64,000 nt of DNA from Owenia fusiformis (lineage: Eukaryota; Annelida; Polychaeta; Sabellida; Oweniidae). This document shows positions 1 through 15,100 of the stretch, in pieces. Under the pieces are notes generated by a model. It was given only the letters and a program-made list of their open reading frames with translations. It was not told where the DNA came from and ran no database searches. Every line of letters begins with the position of its first letter. Positions within the stretch are counted from its first letter, which is position 1. The stretch spans positions 24,551,985 through 24,615,984 of the forward strand of contig CAIIXF020000004.1 in the NCBI GenBank assembly GCA_903813345.2, given 5' to 3'. The position numbers and the translations under genes were made by a program.

Positions 1-111
1 CACCCCCACCACCCCCTCCTGGGAGTGCTCCCCCTCCCCCAGGGTCTTTACTGGCTGGAATCAGCAACATGAAGCTAAAGAAAACCGACCCACAGACCCA
101 AAAACCATCAG
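1..111 (+). CDS. Espin-like exon with polyproline and first WH2-like segment
   Basis: The reading frame begins at base 3 and is open from the window edge. It gives six prolines, GSA, four more prolines, then SLLAGISNMKLKKTDPQTQ. The LLxxI...LKK pattern is the core of a WH2 motif, and a proline run just before it is the usual profilin/actin arrangement. The exon ends in phase 1 at a GTAAGAAT donor. Its 5' part lies outside the window. Confidence 0.6.
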
Positions 112-3100
112 GTAAGAATTAGCATTTTTATTGTAGTCTTGCATCAGGGGAAGTTAAATACAATGGCTTGATGCAAGACTTCTAATTTGTACAATTTGTG
201 GTCATTATTTCTTTGAATTGATGGACTATGAATGTACAGTAAAACCCGTCTAATCCGAACACCTCTGGGACTGGTCAAAAGTGTTCACATTAGCAGGTGT
301 TCACGTTTCAAAGTTTTATAAACATAGAAGCCAATGGGAGATACCAAATTTGGCCAAAAGTGTACGGATCAGCAGGTATTCATATTTCAAGGTTTTGTAA
401 AAATGTGAGTCAATGGGAGAAAATCATGAAAAGTGTTCACATTGAAAGGTGTTTACATTGAGAGGTATTTACATTAGAGAGGTGTTCGTTTATACAGATT
501 TCACTGTACTATGTTTATAACTGTATAGTAATAATCACATGTTTGCAATAATACATACTGGTTACATGAATTAATATTTAATGAGATGCACCGTAATTAC
601 TGTAAAACAATATATTGAATATTTGCATTCTGAGAGCATCTCTTCGCTGCATCTCGTATGTCCATATATGGAGAAGGCGTGGCTTATCAAAATGGAATAT
701 TTGTATTAATGATAATGCCTATTTTCAACAAGGAAATTATTTGATATATTTGAATTTTTTTAATATACTTTTCTGAATTGGGAAAGTGTAGTGATTTATG
801 TAATGTTAATTGTCAACTGATCGATACTATTTTATTAAGATTAATTGTACTTTTTTTAAGTTGGGGTACGTTGAACTTTAAGATTTATTTATAACCATTG
901 TGTTTAAATTAAAATCATATACATTTTGATAAATTATATCAACTGAAGTGTCATACATTTTTACGCAAACAATGTACACTCCTCTCAGAAAAATTGAAAA
1001 ATTTACTTTATATTTGATAGCCTGTTAAATTTATGCTTGAAATTTTCTTCCTCCCTATATTCAACCCCATGAAAACTCAGAATAATTTCTGTCTCAAATA
1101 AAATTCCATGAGACCCCAAAATGAAAGAAATATCCGTTACAGAAATTTTCACTAAAAGTGGGGTAACTTTGACTCCACAAATTATGTTTTAAAATGCCAG
1201 TTTAAAATGCCAGTGTAAATATAATAAAACTGGCAAAAAATGAAAAACAATCTGCTTTCAAACCCTTTTTGAGGCTGGTGTTTCAGCATTTGGTGTCCAG
1301 TGTTTGGTGTTCAGCAGTTTGTTGTCAGCTTTCAATGGTTGTCATTTGGTACATGTAACAAGTGGCAGGTGGTGATATTTTGCATGTTAATGCCTTGCTA
1401 AACGTAAACAGGCCTCAACTTGTGGTTTAGTGATGTTTGCCAAATTTTTTCAGGGGAGTGTAAGTAGTAGACTTGTCACTGCTTAAAACAATCTTAATCT
1501 ATGAATTTCTTGAAAATATCATTCATTGAAATAGATAAACAAAAATTATTTTGAAAATCACTTGAGACACTTACTTTTGTTAAAACACGGTACGCAAGTT
1601 CAAAGTTAAAGTCTATTTTTACCGACAACCTGCAAGAAAATGACAAGGTGGTCATGTTTTAAAATGTAAAATAGAGTGGAAGAGAGTGGAATCAGCAAGG
1701 AATAAAAGAAACAGGCATGAGGTTAACACTCCAAATTTATTGTATAGAAATGAAAGAAAATCAGACACTTCATTCAAATGTTAGAGAGAAATGAGTGAAA
1801 CCAGCAAGGAATAAAAGAAACAGGCATGTAGTAAACTTTCTAAATTGTATAGAAATGCAAGAAAATAATACAGTTCATTCAAATTATAGTGATTTATAAA
1901 AAGCCTGAAATAGACATGATAAAAGAAAATTTTGGCAAGGTCCCGCAATTTGTTTTGATAAAACATCCAGTGTTCTTAGTATTAACTTCTCTTTAAATCC
2001 CTTGATTTTTGTTGGATATAGAGGGGATATGTATCAGGTGGTTTATGATATAGGGTTTATCCCAAGGGATATATCTGTATCTTCCCGAAGGGCATTAGGA
2101 AACAAGGAAAAATATTTCCCTTCTTCATTGTATTTGAAAAGATATATGTAATAACTGTCCCATCTGGAATGCATTCAATCTTTTCCAATCTACATTGCAA
2201 CACCTATAGCCAGTGTGTATGTATGTCTAATCGACTCTGGTATCATAACTATTACATATTGACCCATGTTTATGAGTAAATTGAGTGTTTTACAGTACAA
2301 ACTCCACTAACGTGAAATATTGCATTGGGGGCACAATTATTACCCAGGGTTCATAAATATTGCATTGATTTAGTCTCCTCATCAGTAATAATGAGAAATT
2401 AATGAATATATCAGAGCAAGAATATGCAATAGACTAATTAATCTTGATTGAAGTTCTACTGTTTCTTGTATTAAGGATGTTCCCTGGTCAGATAGGAAAA
2501 TATTCAATAGTATTTAACTTTTTCTCAAAAATGGTTTTCTGGGATTCTCACGGGCAACAAAGAATATTAAAACTTTAAAAACCATATGTTAGTGTGCTTT
2601 TTTCTGAGCAAGAGGCCTCTAAAGTGTCAATATTTGACAAAAGTGGGCGTGGCACTTTCTCATTGAAACCCATGTTAAAAATCAGGTTTTCACCCCAAAA
2701 CACACTTTTGAATATTTAACTTTTTCTTAAACTCACAGAAACACTTAGTTATGCTATGTACTTCACATTTTGAAAAGAAAAATTAGGGGTTGGTGTTCAT
2801 CGTTTTCAACTTCGTCCAGGGAACATCCTTAAGGTGACTTTAGTTCTTAATAAGAAAGGTAAGAATTTTCTGTCTTAATTTTGTGAGTAAAAGGGAACGA
2901 TGGTTGTGATTTAAAATGCAAAATTGAAAGGAAATGAGTGGAATCAGCAAGGAATAAAGTAAACAGGCATGTAGTCAACACTCTAAATTGTATAGAAATG
3001 CAAGAAAATCAGACACTTCATTCAAATTTTAGAGAGAAAAATCATAGAATTAGCATGACTGAAGGCAGAGTTTAGATCCAACCAGCTATAAGTTCATTGC

Positions 3101-6100
3101 TTCTTTTGTTTAGTTTGAGGCAAACGTGAAGACAATATATTTACATAAATGTATTTCTGCAATATTTTGGTGAGGCAAACATGAAGACAATATATTTACA
3201 TAAATGTATTTCTGCAATATTTTGGTGAGGCAAACATGAAGACAATATATTTACATAAATGTATTTCTGCAATATTTTGGTGAGGCAAACATGAAGACAA
3301 TATATTTACATAAATGTATTTCTGCAATATTTTGGTGAGGCAAACATGAAGACAATATATTTACATAAATGTATTTCTGCAATATTTTGGTGAGGCAAAC
3401 ATGAAGACAATATATTTACATAAATGTATTTCTGCAATATTTTGGTGAGGCAAACATGAAGACAATATATTTACATAAATGTATTTCTGCAATATTTTGG
3501 TGAGGCAAACATGAAGACAATATATTTACATAAATGTATTTCTGCAATATTTTGGTGAGGCAAACATGAAGACAATATATTTACATAAATGTATTTCTGC
3601 AATATTTTGGTGAGGCAAACATGAAGACAATATATTTACATAAATGTATTTCTGCAATATTTTGGTGAGGCCAGTGAGGCATTTGCCTCGTCAGTTTTAT
3701 GCCTAGTGTGTATCACAAGAGTATCAAAAGTGTAAATTGAACTTATATATGTTATTCTCAAGTCATCATGTACCTGAACATTTTAACTGAGAATATAATT
3801 GACAAAAAAGGACATAATGGAAAAACTAAATTTGAGATTAAATAAAAAATTCAAAGAAAGTAAAGTGTTTTAGAAGAAACTAATAAAAATTTGGCAAAAT
3901 AATTTAGGGGAATTTCGGTTAAGTGAAACTAAGGGTTCTGTATAGAGCTGACAAGTTGTATGTACATTTATTTGATAAATGTATATGATTATTGGATCAA
4001 TTATCATAGTAATTTTCCAGAGTTCCATAGTCACACAAATTACCCAGAGTTCCATTCTCATACAAATCACCCAGAGTTCCATAGTCACACAAATTATCCA
4101 GAGTTTCATTCTCATACAAGTCATCCAGAGTTCCATAGTCATACAAATTATCCAGAGTTCCATTCTCATACAAATCACCCAGAGTTCCATTCTCATACAA
4201 ATCACCCAGAGTTCCATTCTCATACAAATCCCCCAGAATTCCACCCTTATACAAATTACCCAGAGTTCCATTCCGATATATCTTCTTCTACTCCATGACA
4301 CAAATTTGTGCCTTGGGACAGAAATTTTTGTACCATTCTGTTCAGGACTACATGTATAATTGGCGATAGTTAGAGAACTATGCTATGTGAACATATGTTA
4401 TACTGCCCACTCAACAATGTCTAAGACAATACACCGAGAACATAATAACTATTGTTTAAGCACATTAAGTGATTCAAAAACACAACTTGTATATACAGAT
4501 TCAAAATGTTGCATTATTTAGTTTTATGAGAATTTTGAACTCAGTGAAAATTTAGAGATTTTTAAATCAGGTTATTTTTAAAAATATGTATGAGTTGTTG
4601 ATAGAAATGATGGAATACTAGAACTACACGGAACAAGGATTACAAAAAACAAGAATTACACAAAATAAGGATTACTCAAATTGAACAAGGAATTTACAAA
4701 ACCTGAAGCAATTTGAATTAAAATCCATTTTTATAATACCAAAATTACTCAAAACTTGAAAACAATAATTTTACAAATCAGCGCAGGAGAAACTATTGGA
4801 GCGTATAGTTGTACAACTAATAAACAATAATGACGTTCTACTACAGTTAGTATATATGCTTGCAATAGATGACGCGTAAATCGACCATAAATTGGTGAAA
4901 AATCTAAATTAGACAAAGAACTAGAACATACATGTATAATCTGCATCATTTACTGAGTTTTAAATTGGGACATTAGACCCTATTTAAGTGATCTAATCTG
5001 AAATGATCTGTTATATTCATTCTGTAGTAATGTACACAAACCCAGTGCCACGGATTAATCACTTGATTAGGGTGATTATGCGTGCATGTAATCTAGAATT
5101 GGCCGTGGATGGAATTGCGGTAATTGTGGAACACCCTGTACACATTTGAAATCTCGTTTGGAGGAAAAAAATTAATATAAAATCATGGTTTGTTGGAAAG
5201 TATCTGAATTAGTGAAGAACACCTTTTCACCAATCATAGCCAGAAATAAGCATGAGGAATAAATAAAGAATGTTTATATAAATAAAATGTGTCATGATTA
5301 TATGATTTCAGATCGTCCTGGGAAGGCTCCAGATTCTAACCCACACGGTGCACTTATCGCTCAGATACAAGGTGGTATCAAGCTACGAAAAAGTCCTGGC
5401 CACAAAAGCGCAGGTTTGTTAGATATTTATTTGTAATGTCTGATTGATTTAACAACAAAAATTATTGTATACTTGAGTAAGTATATGATATGCATCAAGG
5501 GTAAAAATAGATGAGGTCAATGTAAATAGGTGAGGCGAATTCAAATAGGTGAGGCAAATTCAAATAGGTGAGGCAAATTCAAATAGGTGAGGCAAACAAA
5601 GTCCTGGCCTCAAAAGCGCAGGTTTGTTTGATATTTGTAATACCCGATTGCTTTACCAACAAAAACTATTGTATCAAGCAGGAATGAAACTTATAGCATT
5701 GCAAATTGGGGTATGGAGAGAGACGCATTCATATAAGGTCTAAATTTGGGTATAGAGAAAGATGCATTTTAATTTTGGGTACATAGAGAGGTGCAAGTTT
5801 TGGTATATAGAGAGGTACGTTTCATGTTTGGGTTAAAGGGAGGTACGTTTCATGTTTGGTTTAAAGAGAGTTATATTTCATGTTTGGGTTTAAAAGAGGT
5901 GCATTTCGTGTTTGGTAAGGTGCATTTCATGTTTGGGTATAAATTAAGGTGCATTTCATATTTTAGTGATGTGTGTTTCTAAATGGTCTGAAAGAAACAC
6001 CGACAATAACTGTGAGTGCAAATACATCTATCCACAAGTTTATGTTTCAAAAATCTTAACTGTATGTTGAGTAACACATCACATCCAAGATTATTTTAAA

Positions 6101-9100
6101 CTTTATCACATGTAAATCATTAATGGATTTGACTCTAGTGGCTTAAGACTTTGACTAGGGATTGGTGTACTCATGGTTCTTTGTATATCTCATATCAATG
6201 GCCCTGGCCCTTGGGTTATTATATCAAGGCCCTGGTGTTTCTTTTTAGGGCAGGGACTGGGGGGTGAGGTCCTTATATTTTTAAGAAATGATATTCCGAG
6301 CATGAACGTCAATTGAAAAATTCTTGGGTAAGATAAAAGTTTGTCTGACGAGTTGGAGTTTCTAAGTTCTGTGAAATGGGGATACTATTTGAAAATTAGA
6401 AACAGATGTTTTGGATGTTTCTGTGTTCTACTCTGAGGGTAAAAAGATTAAGCCCCCACCCCAACACAATGTAATGGTCTTGTTGTTATAGCAACTTTAA
6501 TTACGTAAGCACAAGTGTGTGTAAAAGGTGAATGGCCAAAGTGTATATGGAAAAAGGAAAATTTAAGAGTCCAACTGGTCATATTGCAACAAACCCCCAA
6601 CATCCCAAAACCATGTTATAACACACAAAACTCCCACTACCCCCCCCCCCACAATCCAGACACCATTATCACAATCCACAAATTGTATTTTCATTTCTAA
6701 TTTTGTTTTTATGATTTATTACATTACTCTCTGAACTCCCATTACACTGTGAGAAATTAATTATTTATTTAGTACAGCATATTGGCTATGCAGGAAATTA
6801 TAAATACATTCATGAATGAAAATCAAACTTAGGTTCAACTCAGTGAAATCAACCACTATATCAGGCAATGTCATGCAATTAATTTGTATTTTGTTGTGCG
6901 AAGGATTATGACGATGTCAGATGAGGGAAACTTGATGAAATGAAACGCTTTTATTCAAATAAACTGATCTTGTTTGTTAACATTTACGGAGAAGGAAATT
7001 AGGTGGTAAAGTCGAAATTTGGGATGTTTATTAAAAACATCTTTTCTGTTTCAGATGGTTCAGAGACTTCATCAGTGACATCAGAAGAATCTCCACTCTC
7101 CTCAGCTGGAGGTGCAAACAATCTTACCTCCATTTCTGAAGATCAACCTCCACCACCCCCACCTATTGATAGAATTCCAAAACAGACTCAAGGAGATCTT
7201 ATGGAAGATTATCTAGAGACACAACAAACCCAAGGTATGCAACTGTTTCAAACTGATCTCTGGCTGGTGACATATGCAACCTTAGTTTTCTGTTCCATCG
7301 CTGCCAATTTATTGGATAAATCAGTGAAAATAGCTGTCCAACCTCGTTTTTAGAGGTGGCGTAACCGTCATGCTATAGCAGGGTGATGTGAGTCCTTTAT
7401 AAAAAGGTAAGGAAAGGTGGAAACATGTATGGTTGCATCCAAGTTTGATGTCATTATATGAGTCTTGGTAAAATACATATATTGGTAACATGCATGTGTT
7501 GGTAACATACATTTATTGGTGACATACATGTACTTGTAACATGTATAAAGTCATTGTATTCAATTTTGGGGTAACAATCCTTCAAGGTTCACCTCTCACT
7601 TTGAAGGAAAATGGAAACTGAATAAATACTTTTGTTTTGCAATAAAAAATAAGCACTCTTTCCTTACATTCTAAGTCTGTAAAATAGCATGTTTCAACCA
7701 ATCAGAACTGTGTTTTAATATAGTTAATGGAAACTATAACGATCTATAGCAGAACTTAACATATTCCGAGTTTTTATATATTTTAACAATATTATTATAC
7801 ATTTATGATAAACTGTATATTATTTATTGTATATTTTCAGCCAGTACAATGGAGAACAATGCCCATAATGCCAGTATGAATGGAGACCTTGGTAAGAAAC
7901 CATTTCATTGGTCAATATATCTACATGGGTCTAATGCATGCTGTGTTTTCACAACTACCTTCAAAATCTGATTCAGTTTGATAGAACTGCCATCTATACA
8001 GGTGTTCAGAAACTCTTACCTCTTATGTTATCGTCATCTCTTTGGATGAGGTATAAAGGGGAGGAGTGTTTAGAGATGAGGTATAAATAAGGGTCTTGAC
8101 GAGACGAAGAGTAAATGAGGGGTCTATTTTTATAAGGTATATGGTAAGGGATGTGCATGTTAAGATAAGATATAAGGCATTAAGAGTAGTTATTGGGTGT
8201 AAATAGTGGGGATCCAGTGTGATCAAATATAAAGGGATGTCTGTTTGGACAAGATATAAATGGGAAAGCATCATGAATAAAATGGGAGAGCATTGAGACC
8301 ATGTATAAAAGGGGAGGGGTGTTTTGAGATATGGTATGAATATTAAAGGTCTTATGAGAACAAATAAAAAAGGGGTCCATTGAGAAAGGACACTTAGAAT
8401 ACACTGTTGCTCATAAATATGGAATATTTCATAATTATTAATTGTTTGGTATAATTCTTACAAATGATAATTATTTGTTAAAAATGTTTATTGCCTCCTG
8501 ATTTCCTCTTCATATTTGCACATGAAACTGATTGTTATTAAAAGTAGCTCGTGGAGGTGGTTCTGTTCATATTTGAGGCGGTGTTCACCAAGGAGAGTCG
8601 CACCCCCTTGGTGAGTCTCAACCGTAATGTCAGCGCTGAGAGATACAGTGACCTTTTGGACCTACATCTAGTACCACATGCAAATAGAGTGTTTGGGCGT
8701 AACTTTCAACTGCAGCATGATGAAGCTCATGCACATGATAGTTGCATTATGCAGGATTTCCCCAGGGCAGGCAATGCGGAGCAGCTACCATAGACACCAA
8801 AGTCATCTGATCAGGCTCCTGCAGAGCACATCTGGGATGAGACTGATAGCGCAATTCGTGACACGGATAACCTATCTCAAAATTTAGCAGAGTTATATAC
8901 TCCTCTGATTGAGTAATGGGACCTTATTTCGCGTATACAGGTCAGGCATCTCATTGACAGCAGGCCCCGCAGAATGGATGCTCTGATTGCAGCACTAGGA
9001 AAACAGACCGCATATTAGTGCTGTTATGGGATAGAGGACTCATTCATCTTCATGACCTGGTGTTTACTTTGTTTGATCCGCTTTACATTAAAGTTTGGAT

Positions 9101-12100
9101 CGGGGTGTTTTGACAATGCAAAAACTTTTTAGACTTCCCCATTTTAAACGACAGCAAATTTCTAAACTTAAATATAAATATTTTTTTCCTATAAAATGTT
9201 AAATTGTAGATTAAATATGTGTTTATGATTTGCCTAGAAAAGAAATTGCCTAAACGACTCCAAATAAATGTTGTCTTCATCCAAAACTTGAATTCTGATC
9301 TGACAAATATAATATTCCATATTTATGAGCAACAGTGTAGGTGTAAAAAAATCATTAAGGCAGAATTGGAATTAACAAAAGTTTGTTAAAAATCTTATTA
9401 GACACTACACCTGTTAACTCATCTCTTAATTGACATTAGATAACGAGTCATTAATGAGAATTGTGTTACATAATAATTATAATTATTTGATTTAATTGTG
9501 GTTTATGTCACCAACAATATGCTGATAGAAATCTTTTTAAAGTACATATGCCTAAAGGCATAATTCACCAATTTTTCACTTCTGCTGGCTAAAATATATT
9601 TTGGACCATCCATGCAAAGTTTGATATATCCTGTTTTGACTTTTTATGAAAATTTTCAAATGGAAATTACCCAAAATTCAAAAGTATTTCAAATAAGGGC
9701 TTAAAGGTGTTACCCCCTCCCATCAGTTGAGAATTAGAATCACATACATTACTGTGAGAAAAAAATGTTAGAATGGTCATGTTTTGAAATGCAAAATATT
9801 GTGAAAAGGACAGGAATTAGCAAGGAATAAAGTAAACAGGTATTTAGCTAATACCCTAATTGTATAGAAATGCAAAAAAGTGGACGTTTCTTTCAAATTT
9901 TAGAGAAAAATGGTGCGAAATAGACATAACTTGAAAAATATTTTGCCAAGGATATGTGAACCTTTTTAGTATTCAACTAACCCTGCCTAATGGTTATAAA
10001 TAGAAAATAGAATTGTGTGTTGCAGACACATTATTGAATAACAATAAGTCTGCACTAATTACTGTAATTATGTCATAATTTAATTGCTAATTATGTATGG
10101 TGAATATACTTTAAAATTATGAAACAAAATTATATCAAACTTGACATTTTCAGACATTTTACATATCACCACATTCATTTGTTTATTTCCCCACATTCAT
10201 TTGTTTATTTCTCATTTTCCTTGCTATTTCATGCAAATATGGTACTTTGAACGTATTGAAATGGTTAGAATTATCATGGATATTTCATCGATTGTCAATT
10301 ATAGTTTGTTGTTCTTTGTCACAGATGTTTGTAACATATGGTCTTAGAAAGGTGGGGCAATAAAATCATGATAAATTACAGTGTCTAAGTCACAACCACC
10401 TCAACCTGACAAAATACAACAAATATTTGTAATTTTTCACAAATATTTGTAATTTTTCTCAAATACTTCGAAAGGTTCTCATCAAAACACTAGATTTAGG
10501 ACTGGAGACTTACAGTCTACAAATCTCGTTCAAATTTTTTGAGCAATTCACAAGATTTTGTGAATTATAAGGACATTTATAAAAATTAGCAGACGGACAT
10601 GGAATTTGAAAACAAAATGGCTGGTGATGAAATGTTTGAGGAAGTTTCAGAGGATGAATGTAGTGCTAATGAAAGTATAAAAAGCGATAATGGATATAGC
10701 TCTGAAATTGTCATAGAGATGTTAGAAGATGGTAGCTTTACATTTGGTAGGAACCAGCATTGATTATCTTTTATTTTTTTATTTCATTTTTCTATTTCAG
10801 AGAAGAAAAAACATGATTATCTTTTATTTTATATATTGACAATTATGTAAAATCGGAATAATGTCTTAAATAATGTCAAAAGCATAAAAATAAATAAATA
10901 ACTTTCTCTTCTATTTTATAAGTTATCTTATGATTATATAATACTACCTGAACCTAACTATTATATACTTCATTAATTGGGCCTCAATATAATTGATAAA
11001 TATAAATGTTTTCTGGTAGTTTTGTCTATCAACATAATGTATTGAACCCAAGAACCCCCCTCCCTTTGAAATTCATTCATTTATACTGGTTCTTATGCAT
11101 TATTTGAGGAGCAATATGACATTTCATACAACATACAATTATGGCTTTTTCCAACATACAATAAATATATCATTTCACTAAACATACAATGTACATTTAA
11201 CTGCAACATAATATCATCAATCTTTATATTTTACAGACGTGACGCAAGTACCAGGCTATCAACCAATTCCAGATGGCGCCCCAGTATGGCGAAAAGCTCT
11301 CCTAGAACGCAAAAATAAAGAAGCAATCGAAGCATTTAGGGTAAGTACTTGTAGGTAAATTAAAAACAAACTTCCAGAGTCAATAGTCCATCTTCCCATC
11401 TCTAAAACTTGAAGATAGTCAAATAATATGAACCTATTATCGCCCACTAAAATTCTAAATAAATATTTGACTTACTGCTTAAACATAGATTGAAAAATCT
11501 CTATTTGACCTAGCTACTGAGAAAAATGTAAATGTTACATCATATGAGTTTATATGGCTCTGCTAATTGCTTTTTGGGATTTTTAAGGAGATGGAAAATG
11601 TAAAATGATGGAAGTATACCTTTTCAAAAATCATAAATACTAATATACTGTATTAACATGTACAATATGTTGATATATCATTAATGTGTACAATATGTTA
11701 ATATGTACAATATGAAAGCAAAAATAAAGAAGCAATCGAAGCATTTAGGGCAAGTACTTGTAGGTAAATTAAAAACAAACTTCCAGAGTCAATAGTCCAT
11801 CTTCCCAAATGTGTACAATATGTTAATATGTACAATATGAAAGCATTAACATGTATTAAACATTAACATGTACAATATGTTTATATATCATTAATGTATA
11901 CAATATGTTAATATGTACAATATGAAAGCATTAACATGTATTAAACATTAACATGTACAATATACTTTAATTGTAGAAAGAAATAGAAGAAGAGCAGTCT
12001 GAGAAAGCAAAATGGAAAAATATTCCTGCTTGGAAGAAAAATTTAATCGAAACAAAAGAAAAGAAAAAGGTGGAAGGCTCGGTAAGAAAAAGTTTATATC

Positions 12101-15100
12101 TGTTTTTATTAAAGGCCAATAATCAGACTTGATTATTTTGATTTTAGAAACATTTGCTATACATAAAAATTAAGCTTCTATATTTAATACTAGTTTTTAC
12201 TAGATATGCTCCACAAATGTTAATGAATATATTGTTCTAATTTTAAATGTATGTATTTGTTGCAATGCTTTGGAAATTTAGGTGATATTTTTTCCTTTCC
12301 TATTTAAGTGCACTTCATTCTCTTAATTTCACTGCAATGATTTTTTATTTCTTATTTAATTCAAGTCTCAAATGTGACTTGAGATTACGTCTTCTCTTTG
12401 TTTGTTTGTCTCACTGTATATCTTAAACTTTATTTTCACACAAATGAAAACCCCTGTTCATCAGAACCATGCTCATAACAATTTTACGGGGGTTCATGTT
12501 AATAATTTACACCATTCAGTCTAGCTCTAGCTTGTGCCTTGCTTTTGGTGAATCAGCTTTTTTCCTCATGAGTGATGACATTTCTGTGCATTTTCTTTAT
12601 TCAGTTTTTGATGCACTGTACTTCTAGATTTGCAGCATATCAAAACAGTCCAAGGTAGCACTCATTGGAGCACAGGTTATAAAAGCATGATTTTAGCACT
12701 TTTATTGCATCACAAAAATGTCAAATTGATTGCATCACAAAACTGTTTATTTCGTCACAAGAATGTCTGTTCCCAGTTGATGAATTGAAGACCCCTATGA
12801 ATAAAAGTAATATTTTTTTGTAAAGTCATTCAAAATTATGCATGGGACCATGGGCCTTTCTCTTGAAAGCCCATGATGGGAAATATGATTGAAATATGAA
12901 AGTCAAAATCCTTAATTTACGGCCGTTTAATTTGGCTTAGTTGGCGGTTTGATGAAAACCAAATTAAGCCTCCACCAATTTTTGAAAAATCCCCAGAACT
13001 TTTTGGTCTCATTGAGAGTTCTTTCAATATTTTGAATGTAGCCCCATTTTTTACATTTTAGCTCGTATATGAACACACCCTGTGATCAGAAAAAAATGAA
13101 TGCTGTGAATAAGTTACAGACACTTATATAATAACAGCAAACAAACAAACAATATTGGTTATTTATGTATTTATTTATTATGATTTATTCAATGCCTATA
13201 TCTTAAGTACACAGATGTCCAAGTTAATGAAAATCAAAACAATTAGTCTATACAATAACAAGGTACCAGAGTTTCTCACAAGTAGGCCCATGGGCATTTA
13301 TTTGAAAGATCTAAGGTATATTACTTTTCAGTTCACCCTACTTATCTTAGCTTTATCATTCGTTATACCTCCGCTTGGGGTTGTCACCAAAACGGGGATT
13401 GTCCATGAGAAAATATTATACTAATTAAGGATTTAAGCCCTGGACCCAGTGCAATGTGGAATGACCATTCCTTGAAGGTGTTGCTTTCCAAAATTTGGCA
13501 AGGTATCAATTTCAATTTGTAGAGTCCAGTCACCACCATTTTAACTAGTGACCTTGAGTTATTGGTTATGTTACAGAATATTGTGTTCTAATTGGGTGGA
13601 ATTGGACACACCTTGCCTAGCCATGTGTGAATTGAGTTTAAGCAAAGCTGGAGTGAATACATTTTGATAAGAAAATCTTCAAAACAGTCCACAGGACATA
13701 TGCCACATGGCATTGTGTTTATTGTTCACTTTCTCTCCTTTACAACGATGTTGAATGGCCCAGGTAGATTATTTAACCCGTGAACAAACTTGGTTGGGTC
13801 TGGATCTGGTGGGTTGTTCTTGTCTTCAGGGAGAATGTCCAGTTTTTGTAGTACACTGGTGACAAACAGGAACATTCTCACTTTGGCCATTGCTTCTCCT
13901 AAGCACTCTCGTTTACCAATTCCAAATGGTAGAAATCTAAAGAAAACAAAGGGAAACATAAGAAAGTCAACCCAGTCCTTTATAGACCTCCAAACACAAG
14001 GCTATTAGGTTAAAAAATCATAGCAGATATGTAAATGCAACGGAGAAAGCAAAGGGCATAAACCTGAAATAACACATATGAAATCTGTATTTGTATGATT
14101 AGAGAAAGCAAAGGGCATAAACCTGAAATAACACATATGAAATCTGTATTTGTATGATTAGAGAAAGCAAAGGGCATAAACCTGAAATAACACATATGAA
14201 ATCTGTATTTGTATGATTAGAGAAAGCAAAGGGCATAAACCTGAAATAACACATATGAAATCTGTATTTGTATGATTAGAGAAAGCAAAGGGCATAAACC
14301 TGAAATAACACATATGAAATCTGTATTTGTATGATTAGAGAAAGCAAAGGGCATAAACCTGAAATAACACATATGAAATCTGTATTTGTATGATTAGAGA
14401 AAGCAAAGGGCATAAACCTGAAATAACACATATGAAATCTGTATTTGTATGATTAGAGAAAGCAAAGGGCATAAACCTGAAATAACACATATGAAATCTG
14501 TATTTGTATGATTAGAGAAAGCAAAGGGCATAAACCTGAAATAACACATATGAAATCTGTATTTGTATGATTAGAGAAAGCAAAGGGCATAAACCTGAAA
14601 TAACACATATGAAATCTGTATTTGTATGATTAGAGGCTATTAAGGTCAGTACGCTATGGTGGCCATAGAGGTCAAGGTCACATTAATAGGACAGTTGTGA
14701 AACTGAATATCATATGTAATAGTACAATAACGTCATTTCTAAGGGCGATATAGTGAAATATTGGACCGAGGGCCGAAGGCCACCACTATGACGTCACACA
14801 TTTCTCAGGTCGATATAGTAAAATAAACGCCTTCTAAACTAGCACTAAAACCCCTAGAACTGGCCCGGCAAGGTGGTAATAATAGGGGTTCGTACTAAAG
14901 CCTGCGTCAAATATGTTGAGATTACCAAAGATCAATACCATTCCTAAAATGTCAATTACATTTCAAAATGCTGTATGGGCATTGCATTGTAAAACTTCTT
15001 GAGTCACTTTGTCTCCAAAATTAGCATTGGGCTACAAAATCAAATTAAAATGATCAGACTTTCATTCAAAATTGTGGTATGATTTATAATAGCAGAACAA

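Noticed and set aside
3117-3666. CRISPR array
   Set aside because: Regular 55 bp repeats but no variable spacers; it is a satellite in a eukaryotic intron.
3870-4359. Overlapping long frames on both strands with repeated peptides (HTNYPEFHS and similar)
   Set aside because: They come from a 27 bp minisatellite; any stop-free unit of this length is open in several frames. No start context or family match.
13155-13424. Frame with a hydrophobic segment, repeated at 27388-27600
   Set aside because: Only the duplicated part is shared, the N-terminal parts differ, and no family is recognised.
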